Of a stretch of DNA of 19,575 nucleotides, positions 6,450 to 12,447 are shown piece by piece; position 1 is the first letter of the stretch, and each line of letters opens with the position of its first letter. The position numbers and the translations under genes are program-made. Below the pieces are notes generated by a model. The model made no database searches, was not told the DNA's origin, and worked only from the letters and a program-made list of their open reading frames with translations. The stretch comes from an uncultured Eubacteriales bacterium. Lineage in GTDB: Bacteria; Bacillota; Clostridia; Oscillospirales; Acutalibacteraceae. The DNA is taken from assembly GCA_934486455.1 (NCBI GenBank), contig CAKSPR010000034.1, positions 1 to 19,575 on the forward strand, read 5' to 3'.

Positions 6450-7460
6450 ATGTCTTACGAAAACATCACTCTTGAAAAAGGAATGTACAATGTAAAGGGC
6501 GGAATTACCGCCGCTCTCGAATCCCTCGACCCCTCGGAAAACTACAAGGGCACCGAGCTTGAAGGTCTCGATGCCTACCAGCGCCAGCTCAAGCGTTTCG
6601 GCATAAAGGTTGCCGGCCCCTGCTCGGACAGGGTGGAAAAATTCTATTCCACCTCCTCGGCGTCGGCTCTGTTCCCCGAGTATCTTTGCCGCTCGGTAAA
6701 GACCGGCATGCAGGAGAAAAACCTTATCAACAAGATCGTGGCCGCCACCACCCGCATAAACGGCATGGATTACCGCAGCATTGTCAGCAATCCCACCGAC
6801 GCCGCTCTTGAGCTTAAAGAGGTGGCCGAGGGAGCGGCTATCCCCGAGACCGCCGTTTCGGTAAGCTCCTCCCTTGTGGAGCTTAAAAAGCACGGCCGCA
6901 TGCTCACCGCCTCCTATGAGGCTCTTAAATTCCAGCGCCTTGATCTTTTTACCGTTACCTTAAAGCAGATCGGCGCACACATCGCAAAGCAGCAGTTTAA
7001 AGATGCCGTCGCAGCCCTTACCACCGACGCCGCCTCCGTAACGCCCGCCGATACCGACAAATTCGGTCTTCCCGATGTGATGACGCTGTGGCAGGCGCTT
7101 CTTCCTTACGAGGCCAACACCCTCATCATCAGCCCCGACAACATCTCAAAGATGATGGCCAACACCTATTTCTCCAACGCCGATTTCGGTATGAAGATCG
7201 GTTGTCCCGACGGCTTTAAAACGGCTCTCGGCTTTGACATCATTGTTGCCAAGGATCAGGAAAAGCTGGCTGTGGGCTTTGATAAAAACTATGCTCTCGA
7301 GCATGTCATCGCCCAGGACATTACCGTTGACAGCGACCGTCTTATTGACAAACAGCTCGAGCGCACCGCCATCACCACCATTTCAGGCTTCTCCAAAATC
7401 ATCGGCGACGCCGTTAAGTGCCTTAAATACACCACTGCCTCCCAGAGCACCGGGGCTTAA
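6450..7460 (+). CDS. Major capsid protein (HK97 fold, XkdG-like)
   Basis: Builds the icosahedral shell. The 336-residue protein has the HK97-fold pattern. An N-terminal arm (about 1-60) is followed by the start of the folded core around LFPEYLCRSVKTGMQE and a P-domain helix (residues near ASYEALKFQRLDLFTVTLKQ). Then come DVMTLWQALLPYEANTLIIS and the C-terminal LERTAITTISGF block with a late DAVKCL helix. The start ATG has AAAGGAAA about ten bases upstream. The protein lies directly after the protease/scaffold and two bases before the adaptor gene, as expected for a capsid gene. It could be mistaken for an encapsulin, but terminase, portal and protease next to it make a genuine phage capsid far more likely. 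There is no visible decoration domain. Confidence 0.85.
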   Translation: MSYENITLEKGMYNVKGGITAALESLDPSENYKGTELEGLDAYQRQLKRFGIKVAGPCSDRVEKFYSTSSASALFPEYLCRSVKTGMQEKNLINKIVAATTRINGMDYRSIVSNPTDAALELKEVAEGAAIPETAVSVSSSLVELKKHGRMLTASYEALKFQRLDLFTVTLKQIGAHIAKQQFKDAVAALTTDAASVTPADTDKFGLPDVMTLWQALLPYEANTLIISPDNISKMMANTYFSNADFGMKIGCPDGFKTALGFDIIVAKDQEKLAVGFDKNYALEHVIAQDITVDSDRLIDKQLERTAITTISGFSKIIGDAVKCLKYTTASQSTGA

Positions 7461-7462
7461 TT

Positions 7463-7831
7463 ATGGATATACTGCTGATTTTTGAAACCTTTCGCAATCT
7501 TACGGGACTTTCCCGAGACGAGGCGGTAAAGTGGTATTCTCTTTGCGATGCGGCGGCAGGCTCTGTCTCCGCAAGGCTTCGCCCCGAGGAAAACTGCGAA
7601 AAAAACCGCGTCCCTCTTTCCACCGCGGCGGCAGCCGAGGCATTTATGAATTATGTGCTTGTGTGTGCCGCAACCGAGGGTGACAAAAGCTTTTCGGCAG
7701 GCGATGTGACCGTTAAGGAGACCACGGCAGAAAGGGTTTTGGCGGCAAAACAGCTCAAGGAGTCGGCCTTTGAAGACATTCAAAATCTGTTTTGCGACAC
7801 GGAATTTTGCTTTGAGCAAACGGAGGGATAG
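7463..7831 (+). CDS. Probable head-tail adaptor (gp6-like DNA-packaging protein)
   Basis: A 122-residue, mainly helical, acidic protein with no signal peptide or membrane segment. The position immediately after the capsid gene and the pattern of an N-terminal helix (LLIFETFRNLTGLSRDEAVKWY) followed by an Ala-rich helical core fit the connector that docks under the portal in HK97- and PBSX-like phages. Sequence identity to a named family is too low for me to assert by eye. The start ATG lies two bases after the capsid stop with only a weak GGGG-type ribosome binding site, so translation is probably coupled. The gene ends two bases before the next. It contains five cysteines, more than its neighbours, with no obvious metal motif. 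Confidence 0.55.
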   Translation: MDILLIFETFRNLTGLSRDEAVKWYSLCDAAAGSVSARLRPEENCEKNRVPLSTAAAAEAFMNYVLVCAATEGDKSFSAGDVTVKETTAERVLAAKQLKESAFEDIQNLFCDTEFCFEQTEG

Positions 7832-7833
7832 AA

Positions 7834-8409
7834 ATGTCGGTTATAAATTCCCTTAAAAATTACATCGAAAGCTTCGGCACAACCGTTTCTCTCTCCGCCG
7901 ACGGCAAGAGCTTCGGCACGCCCTACCGCGCCTTTATCCAGCCGTTAAGGTATAAAAACAAAATGTATCTTATGGGAATAAGGTCACGGGTGGGGTGGAT
8001 AGACCAATCGCATTATCTTTATATCGGCCCGGCCGAAAGGGATGTTGCGGGTCTTTCCTCGGCCGCCAGAATAAAGTGCAAAAACGAGAATTTTTACATC
8101 GTCAAGGCGGAAAATGTGCGCTTGGGAGAGGACATATTTTACAACTGGGCGGTCATCAGGGCGGTCGTTGAAGAGCCGTCCGTGCAATCTGCCGCACAGT
8201 CAACCACACAGTCAACCACACAGTCAGCCGCGCTATCTGACACACAGTCAGCCGCACCGACAGCCGCGCTATCTGACACACAGTCAGCCGCACCGACAGC
8301 CACGCAATCTGACGCACAGTCTGAAGCACAGTCAGCCGCACCGACAGCTGCACAATCTGACGCACAGTCTGACGCACAGGCGATCGGCCGGCAAAAGGAG
8401 GGTGAGTAA
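7834..8409 (+). CDS. Probable head-closure (stopper) protein with repeat tail
   Basis: Residues 1 to about 115 form a compact, beta-rich, basic domain (IQPLRYKNKMYLMGIRSRVGWIDQSHYLYIGPAERD, shown in parts). In size and position it corresponds to the XkdH/YqbH-like head-closure protein that seals the portal channel before the tail joins. From about residue 117 to 185 the protein changes completely into a disordered tail of Ala, Gln, Ser, Thr and Asp made of tandem 12-residue units, ending in IGRQKEGE. Such a tail is not usual for this family. The ribosome binding site GGAGGG lies seven bases before the ATG. The stop codon TAA directly abuts the next ATG. The stopper role is inferred from gene order and the domain's look, not from a clear family match. 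Confidence 0.5.
   Translation: MSVINSLKNYIESFGTTVSLSADGKSFGTPYRAFIQPLRYKNKMYLMGIRSRVGWIDQSHYLYIGPAERDVAGLSSAARIKCKNENFYIVKAENVRLGEDIFYNWAVIRAVVEEPSVQSAAQSTTQSTTQSAALSDTQSAAPTAALSDTQSAAPTATQSDAQSEAQSAAPTAAQSDAQSDAQAIGRQKEGE
8191..8382 (+). repeat. Tandem 36-bp repeats inside the stopper gene
   Basis: The tail region is a minisatellite. Two 36-base units are identical (8227-8262 and 8263-8298). A third, longer diverged unit of 48 bases follows (8299-8346), then a fourth of 36 (8347-8382). Upstream, at about 8191-8226, a 12-base sub-repeat built on ACCACACAGTCA recurs. All periods are multiples of three, so copy-number change by slippage would lengthen or shorten the protein tail without breaking the frame. 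Confidence 0.9.
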
Positions 8410-8844
8410 ATGCTTGACGCATCGGGATTTTTGCAAAACATGATTCTTGTTTTAAAGCAAAACGAACAGCTGTCCGACCTTAATTTCATAGTGGGCTTTC
8501 CCGGCTCCAAAAAGCCGTCGCCGCTGACAAAAAACTATGTTGTGCTTGGAATTAACAGCTCCAAGGAGGAAAAGATCGAAGTTTATACCGAGGAGGAAAC
8601 CCCCACGCTTAAATACAACCGCCGCGACACCGCCCGTATAAGATTTGACATTTTCGTGCCCGAGACCTCCAACGGCATCGATTGCTACGAGATTTTTTCA
8701 ACCCTTTCCGGACATGTTATGAAATACTCCTCCGATTATAAGTTCATAACGGCAGGCTGCGACACGGTCACTTACGAGCGCGACGAGGGGGCGTTTGTGC
8801 TTAACGCCTATATGGATGTGGAAAAGTATTATCTTAAAAAATAG
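8410..8844 (+). CDS. Probable tail-terminator / neck protein
   Basis: A 144-residue protein, last gene of the cassette. It reads as an N-terminal helix (MLDASGFLQNMILVLKQ), then alternating strands with a run reading LKYNRRDTARIRFDIFVP, a central helix (CYEIFSTLSGHVMKY) and a final strand pair before YYLKK. This layout and its place after the stopper fit the tail-terminator or completion ring that caps a tail tube in siphophages and myophages. The fold is judged by pattern only; no catalytic or metal motif is seen. It has a strong ribosome binding site, AAGGAGGGTGAG, just before the ATG, and starts where the previous gene's stop ends. In PBSX-like and GTA gene orders the tail tube or sheath should come next, but here the cassette ends. 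Confidence 0.5.
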   Translation: MLDASGFLQNMILVLKQNEQLSDLNFIVGFPGSKKPSPLTKNYVVLGINSSKEEKIEVYTEEETPTLKYNRRDTARIRFDIFVPETSNGIDCYEIFSTLSGHVMKYSSDYKFITAGCDTVTYERDEGAFVLNAYMDVEKYYLKK

Positions 8845-8878
8845 GCCGTATTTTTTGCCTTGTGTGAGCTGACGAAAA

Positions 8879-8919
8879 AATTGCCGCAAAAGACGGATGA
8901 AAACGCTTTTGCGGCAATT
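8879..8919. terminator. Long hairpin after the phage cassette
   Basis: A perfect 14-bp stem: AATTGCCGCAAAAG (8879-8892) and CTTTTGCGGCAATT (8906-8919) with a 13-base loop. On the minus strand it runs into six T residues (8880-8875), a good intrinsic terminator for leftward transcription. On the plus strand it lies 34 bases after the last phage gene but has only CTCCCTT behind it, so rightward termination would be weaker. Confidence 0.75.
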
Positions 8920-9026
8920 CTCCCTTGGAAAACGGGGCCTCCGACGGTTTGTTTTGTTTAAAGCCCCCGCCGACAGGACACCCACGCTTTCACCCGGCCT
9001 GCAATCATATTCATTTTCATCGACAG

Positions 9027-9043
9027 TATCATTTTCATTATCA
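9027..9043 (-). promoter_or_regulatory. Fur-box-like sequence
   Basis: On the minus strand TGATAATGAAAATGATA matches the 7-1-7 Fur/PerR-type inverted repeat with a perfect left half and four of seven right-half positions; GATGAAAATGAATATGATT follows just downstream. No gene starts below it, and two terminators flank it. It may be a remnant or chance AT-rich sequence. The rest of 8920-9076 holds nothing else recognisable. Confidence 0.2.
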
Positions 9044-9076
9044 GCCCGCCGCATTGTGCGGGAGACCGACAAAAAG

Positions 9077-9119
9077 AAAACTCCCCGGCCGAAGGATTTC
9101 TCCGTGGCCGGGGAGTTTT
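9077..9119 (-). terminator. Bidirectional-looking terminator after nrdR
   Basis: A perfect 14-bp stem: AAAACTCCCCGGCC (9077-9090) and GGCCGGGGAGTTTT (9106-9119). Read on the minus strand, 41 bases past the nrdR stop, it ends in TTTTCTTTTTG, a classical intrinsic terminator. Read on the plus strand it ends in TTTTAAGCTTTT, so it may also stop transcription from the phage side. Confidence 0.88.
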
Positions 9120-9159
9120 AAGCTTTTAAAAGGAAGTGCGGCAGAGGTTTGCGGGACGG

Positions 9160-9621
9160 TTATTTGTCCTTATTGTTGAGAAGGTTGTTAAGCTCCTCCA
9201 TGAAGGTGTTGATGTCCTTGAACTGGCGGTAAACCGAGGCAAATCGGACATATGCGACCTCGTCGATGCCCTTGAGTTTATCCATGGCAAGCTCGCCTAT
9301 CTGCAAAGAGGAGACCTCACGGTCGAGAGAGTTTTGAAGCGCAGCCTCTATCTCGTCCACCGCCTTTTCCACCGTGTCGATGGAGACGGTGCGCTTTTCG
9401 CAGGCGCGAAGCAGGCTGTTTATGAGCTTGTTGCGGTCAAACTGCTCGCGGGATTTATCTCTTTTTACCACAATTATGGGAAGGCTTTCAACCACCTCGT
9501 AGGTGGTAAAGCGTTTTTTGCAAGAAAGGCATTCCCTTCTTCTGCGGATGCGTACACCCTCGTCGGTGGGGCGGGAATCTATAACCTTGCTTTCTTCATA
9601 TCCGCAAAAAGGACACTTCAT
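9160..9621 (-). CDS. nrdR: Transcriptional repressor NrdR
   Basis: Zinc- and nucleotide-dependent repressor of ribonucleotide reductase genes. It binds NrdR boxes when its ATP-cone senses dATP/ATP. At 153 residues it is of standard length. The N-terminal zinc ribbon has Cys3, Cys6, Cys31 and Cys34 (CPFCGY and CLSCKKRFTTYE), with the conserved SRP and RRRREC stretches between them. The ATP-cone spans about 48-138 (VVKRDKSREQFDRNKL at its start, EVAYVRFASVYRQF at its end). A short Asn/Lys tail follows. It lies 21 bases downstream of the sugar-ABC ATPase gene on the same strand and is probably on the same transcript. No ribonucleotide reductase gene is in the window. Confidence 0.96.
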   Translation of the reverse strand: MKCPFCGYEESKVIDSRPTDEGVRIRRRRECLSCKKRFTTYEVVESLPIIVVKRDKSREQFDRNKLINSLLRACEKRTVSIDTVEKAVDEIEAALQNSLDREVSSLQIGELAMDKLKGIDEVAYVRFASVYRQFKDINTFMEELNNLLNNKDK

Positions 9622-9642
9622 CTTTTCTACCTGCCTGTTAAA

Positions 9643-10785
9643 TTAGTTTGTAATGGTTTTTTCGGTTTCTTTGTCGAAGATGTGGATCTTGTTGGTGTCC
9701 AGAGCAACGGTGATCTCGTCGCCCGATTTTGCAAGGGTCGAGGGATCGACGCGGGCGGTGAAGCTGTTGCCTTCGCAGTTGAGGTAAAGGTAGGTCTCGG
9801 CGCCCATAAGCTCGGTAACCTCAACCTTGGCCTTGATAAGACCGTCGGTCATTGTGGTGGTGTACATGTCCTCGTCGTGGATATGCTCGGGACGAATGCC
9901 CATGATAACCGGCTTGTCTTCGTAGGGAACGAGGCAATCCTTGTAGTTCTTGGAGGCGGGAAGCTTGATTCTGAATTTAATGCCCTTGCGGGTTTTGGTA
10001 TCCTCGGAGCCGAATTCGGCATAGAAGGTGTCACCCTCCTTGCGGAGAACGGCGTCGACAAAGTTCATTTGGGGAGAGCCGATAAATCCGGCAACAAAGG
10101 CGTTGCAGGGAATATCATAAAGGTGCTGAGGAGTATCGACCTGCTGAATGTAGCCGTCCTTCATAACGACGATACGGTCGGCCATGGTCATAGCCTCGGT
10201 CTGGTCGTGGGTAACATAGATGAAGGTGGTTTCGAGTTTCAGGTGAATCTTGGAAAGCTCGGTACGCATCTGTGCGCGGAGCTTGGCGTCGAGGTTGGAG
10301 AGCGGCTCGTCGAGAAGGAAGACCTTAGGATCGCGGACGATGGCGCGGCCGAGAGCAACACGCTGACGCTGACCGCCCGAAAGAGCCTTGGGCTTACGGT
10401 CGAGCAGGTGGGAAATGTCAAGAATGCGGGCGGCTTCTTCAACTCTGCGCTTGATCTCCTCCTTGGGAACCTTGCGGAGCTTGAGGCCGAATGCCATGTT
10501 GCCGAAAACGGTCATGTGGGGATAAAGAGCGTAGTTCTGGAAAACCATGGCGATGTCACGATCCTTAGGAGCGACATCGTTAACAAGGCGGTCGCCTATG
10601 TAAAGCTCGCCTTCCGAAATTTCTTCAAGTCCGGCGATCATACGAAGGGTGGTGGATTTACCGCAGCCCGAAGGGCCGACCAGCACCAAAAATTCCTTGT
10701 CCTTGATTTCGAGGTTAAAATCCGAAACAGCGGTAACACCGCCGGGATATTTTTTGTAGATTCCTCTGAGTGATAAGCTTGCCAT
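9643..10785 (-). CDS. Carbohydrate ABC transporter ATPase (MsmX/UgpC/MalK type)
   Basis: Cytoplasmic nucleotide-binding subunit that powers carbohydrate uptake. It has 380 residues in two parts. The ABC domain (1 to about 240) has Walker A GPSGCGKST at 37-45, Q-loop Gln83, signature LSGGQ at 135-139, Walker B VFLLDEP at 155-161 and switch His193. A C-terminal TOBE/MalK-like regulatory domain follows (about 245-375, containing MGIRPEHI). No permease or solute-binding protein gene is adjacent. In Gram-positive bacteria such orphan ATPases (MsmX in Bacillus, MsmK in streptococci) serve several transporters, and this one is probably also shared. The ribosome binding site AGGAGG is well placed before the ATG, and a strong promoter lies about 110 bases upstream. 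Confidence 0.93.
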   Translation of the reverse strand: MASLSLRGIYKKYPGGVTAVSDFNLEIKDKEFLVLVGPSGCGKSTTLRMIAGLEEISEGELYIGDRLVNDVAPKDRDIAMVFQNYALYPHMTVFGNMAFGLKLRKVPKEEIKRRVEEAARILDISHLLDRKPKALSGGQRQRVALGRAIVRDPKVFLLDEPLSNLDAKLRAQMRTELSKIHLKLETTFIYVTHDQTEAMTMADRIVVMKDGYIQQVDTPQHLYDIPCNAFVAGFIGSPQMNFVDAVLRKEGDTFYAEFGSEDTKTRKGIKFRIKLPASKNYKDCLVPYEDKPVIMGIRPEHIHDEDMYTTTMTDGLIKAKVEVTELMGAETYLYLNCEGNSFTARVDPSTLAKSGDEITVALDTNKIHIFDKETEKTITN

Positions 10786-10855
10786 TAAATATATGCCTCC
10801 TGTTTCAAACGACGCAAAAGCTTTGCGTGCGTAAATTACCGTGGTTTATAGGGGA

Positions 10856-10884
10856 ATGAACGACGGCGCGGGCGCATCGTTCAT
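10856..10884 (-). promoter_or_regulatory. Hairpin at the 5' end of the ATPase transcript
   Basis: ATGAACGA (10856-10863) and TCGTTCAT (10877-10884) form a perfect 8-bp stem around a GC-rich 13-base loop. It begins within a few bases of the transcription start expected from the promoter at 10894-10922. It could be an RNA-stabilising 5' hairpin or a second operator. A further small stem, ACGCAAA/TTTGCGT, lies at 10812-10828. Confidence 0.45.
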
Positions 10885-10893
10885 AACACTACA

Positions 10894-10924
10894 ATAATAT
10901 CAAAAATCCCTTGAAATTTCAAGG
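10894..10924 (-). promoter_or_regulatory. Sigma-A promoter overlapped by a 16-bp palindrome
   Basis: On the minus strand TTGAAA (10922-10917), a 17-base spacer and TATTAT (10899-10894) with an extended -10 TGA form a strong vegetative promoter for the ATPase-nrdR pair. CCTTGAAATTTCAAGG (10909-10924) is a perfect 16-bp palindrome that covers the whole -35 element. A dimeric repressor bound there would block the polymerase, so the transcript is probably regulated. Nothing else was recognised in 10925-10990. Confidence 0.7.
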
Positions 10925-10990
10925 TGTGTAGTTGCCTAAATTTTAAGCTTGTCATTTGGGTATTTTGACGCAAAAACAAACAGCTTGCAC

Positions 10991-11019
10991 AAAAACCGAC
11001 GGATTAACGCCGATTTTTT
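10991..11019 (-). terminator. Intrinsic terminator after the VTT gene
   Basis: On the minus strand an 11-bp stem including two G-T pairs (arms 11018-11008 and 11001-10991, six-base loop) ends in GGTTTTTG. It lies about 50 bases past the stop of the membrane protein gene and separates it from the sugar-ATPase promoter. Confidence 0.55.
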
Positions 11020-11068
11020 GCACACAGAGCGACCGCCTCTCTGCGCTGTCTGCCGCTTGCCGTGCGGG

Positions 11069-11962
11069 TTACTGATGACGCTTTTCCGCCTGCTCTGTTT
11101 TGCTTTCGTGGCGAGCCCTGAGCCTTTTTGTGAGGGTCGAGTAGAACTTGATTCCCGCCGCGCTTATTACGGCCGCCGCCGAAAAGATGATTATTGCCTG
11201 TTTATAGTTGCGATCGGCCACCGCCGAGCCGCCGAGGGTCGAAAGAAGAAGGGCGGGAGTGCGTGCGGCCAGAGAAATTATGAGAAATTCATAAAGCTTT
11301 ATGCGGGTAAGCCCCGCAAGGTAGGTCAGCACGTCCTTGGGTGCTCCGGGAATGAGAAAAAGAATAAAGATAAGCCGCCCTAACCTTTGCTCGTCGTTTA
11401 AAAATTTAAGGCTATCCATCTTTTCGCGGCTGACAAAAAGGTAAACGATTTTTGTCCCCACCTTTTTGACCAGCAAAAACACGATTGCCGAAGCGGCGGC
11501 CGCCCCCACAAGGCAAAGCACCGTTCCTTCAAAGGCGCCGTAGGCATATCCCGCCCCCACCTGCACCACCTCTCCGGGAATAAAGGCGATGACAATCTGG
11601 ATTATCTGGAGGGAGAGAAAGGCGGCTCTCCCGTAAACGCCGAAGGAGTTTATATAGCTTTTAAACTCGGCGGGATCGGAGAATTTTTTGAAAAAGTCGA
11701 TGCAGAAGTATGTTGCGGCGGCGGTGACGGCCAAAAAAATTGTTACCGAAACAATAGCCGCCGCCCTTTTAAGGCGCAGGCTTGAAGGAGAGGAGCATTC
11801 GCTTTGCGTGTTTAAGGATGATGCCTTGGGACGCTTGCCCCGAGGCTTCGTTGACGGTTGGTTTGCAGGCTCGCTTGAGGGATCGGCCGCCTTCTCGGCC
11901 GACTGCTCGGTTTTGCTGCCCCTTGCGATCGAACGCTCCCTGTCGGTTTTTTGCTCCTTCAA
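11069..11962 (-). CDS. TVP38/TMEM64 (VTT, DedA-related) membrane protein
   Basis: Polytopic inner-membrane protein of the VTT/SNARE-associated superfamily, whose members are linked to lipid scrambling or transport; the substrate is unknown here. Numbering from the chosen start: a hydrophilic Ser/Lys/Pro/Glu-rich N-terminus of about 62 residues; TM1 near 67-90; the VTT core with FIPGEVVQVGAGYAYG (127-142) and a second re-entrant-type motif LIPGAPKDVLTYLAG (203-217); further TM segments to about 275; and a basic tail. The start is TTG 11962, five bases after AGGGGTG. The longer frame to 11995 begins inside the upstream gene's terminator hairpin and is rejected. The long polar N-terminus is unusual. 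The gene stands alone between terminators. Confidence 0.82.
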   Translation of the reverse strand: MKEQKTDRERSIARGSKTEQSAEKAADPSSEPANQPSTKPRGKRPKASSLNTQSECSSPSSLRLKRAAAIVSVTIFLAVTAAATYFCIDFFKKFSDPAEFKSYINSFGVYGRAAFLSLQIIQIVIAFIPGEVVQVGAGYAYGAFEGTVLCLVGAAAASAIVFLLVKKVGTKIVYLFVSREKMDSLKFLNDEQRLGRLIFILFLIPGAPKDVLTYLAGLTRIKLYEFLIISLAARTPALLLSTLGGSAVADRNYKQAIIIFSAAAVISAAGIKFYSTLTKRLRARHESKTEQAEKRHQ

Positions 11963-11973
11963 AAAATCACCCC

Positions 11974-12010
11974 TAAAAAATACGGTGAAGCTCAAAGAAC
12001 CTCACCGTAT
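11974..12010 (-). terminator. Intrinsic terminator after the DUF1858 gene
   Basis: On the minus strand ATACGGTGA (12010-12002) and TCACCGTAT (11988-11980) form a perfect 9-bp stem around 13 bases, followed by six T residues (11979-11974). It ends the short cysteine-peptide transcript 47 bases past its stop and lies just before the start of the VTT gene. Confidence 0.85.
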
Positions 12011-12056
12011 AATTGTGCCGCTTGGGCTGCGCCCCGCAGGGCACTTTGTTTTAAGC

Positions 12057-12245
12057 TTATGCCTTGTTGAGCTTTTCAACAAGCTCATCGCAGGAAATGC
12101 CGTGAACGGCGCAGGCCTGCTCAACAGTCTCGCCTCTTGCCGAGGGGCAGCCGAGACAATGCATACCCATTTCGATAAAGATGGGGGCGGTTTCGGGCTT
12201 GGCGTCAAGAATGTCGCCGATGCAGGTGTCTTTTGTGAATTCCAT
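12057..12245 (-). CDS. DUF1858 / redox-disulfide domain protein
   Basis: A 62-residue cytoplasmic protein of the DUF1858 family, also called the hybrid-cluster-protein-associated redox disulfide domain; it resembles the N-terminus of the di-iron repair protein ScdA. The family hallmark is visible: a helix (IGDILDAKPETAPIFIEMGM), then the CLGC pair (Cys30, Cys33), then PSARGETVEQACAVHGI. Cys8, Cys45 and Cys52 are additional. The CxxC is thought to act in thiol/disulfide or metal chemistry in anaerobes; the partner is unknown. AGGAG lies eight bases before the ATG. It is followed by its own terminator, so it is probably monocistronic or the tail of the ftsH transcript. The 202 bases between it and ftsH contain only a weak AT-rich hairpin (12365-12388). 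Confidence 0.85.
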   Translation of the reverse strand: MEFTKDTCIGDILDAKPETAPIFIEMGMHCLGCPSARGETVEQACAVHGISCDELVEKLNKA

Positions 12246-12447
12246 TTTAAAATCTCCTTTTTTATTTGATCGATCCGCGGCTTGCGGGTCTTAATTTCGG
12301 TTTTTAACGGAACCGCGGCGGCCTCTAACCGCCGGTGTCGGTCGGCATATCGGAGGATGACCGAAAAATGCTTCGGGTGAAACATTTTCCTTTTTGTCCC
12401 TCGGTCGGTACGGCCTCCGTCAGCCGCACCCTGCCTTGCAATGCTGT

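Noticed and set aside
6450..7460. Encapsulin nanocompartment instead of phage capsid
   Set aside because: Terminase, portal and protease/scaffold genes are directly adjacent in phage order, and no cargo gene is seen.
8191..8382. CRISPR-like array of short repeats
   Set aside because: The units are contiguous without unique spacers, are multiples of three and lie in frame in a coding gene.
1478..9159. Attachment-site repeats flanking the cassette
   Set aside because: No direct repeat common to both flanks, no tRNA gene and no integrase were found. Both boundaries were compared only by eye.
9136..10773. 545-residue plus-strand open frame
   Set aside because: It lies antisense to nrdR and the ABC ATPase, both of which have unmistakable motifs. 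The Val/Gly/Leu-rich translation is the mirror of their codon pattern.
11963..11995. Upstream TTG start for the VTT gene
   Set aside because: It falls in the loop of the preceding gene's terminator hairpin and lacks a ribosome binding site; TTG 11962 has AGGGGTG at the right distance.
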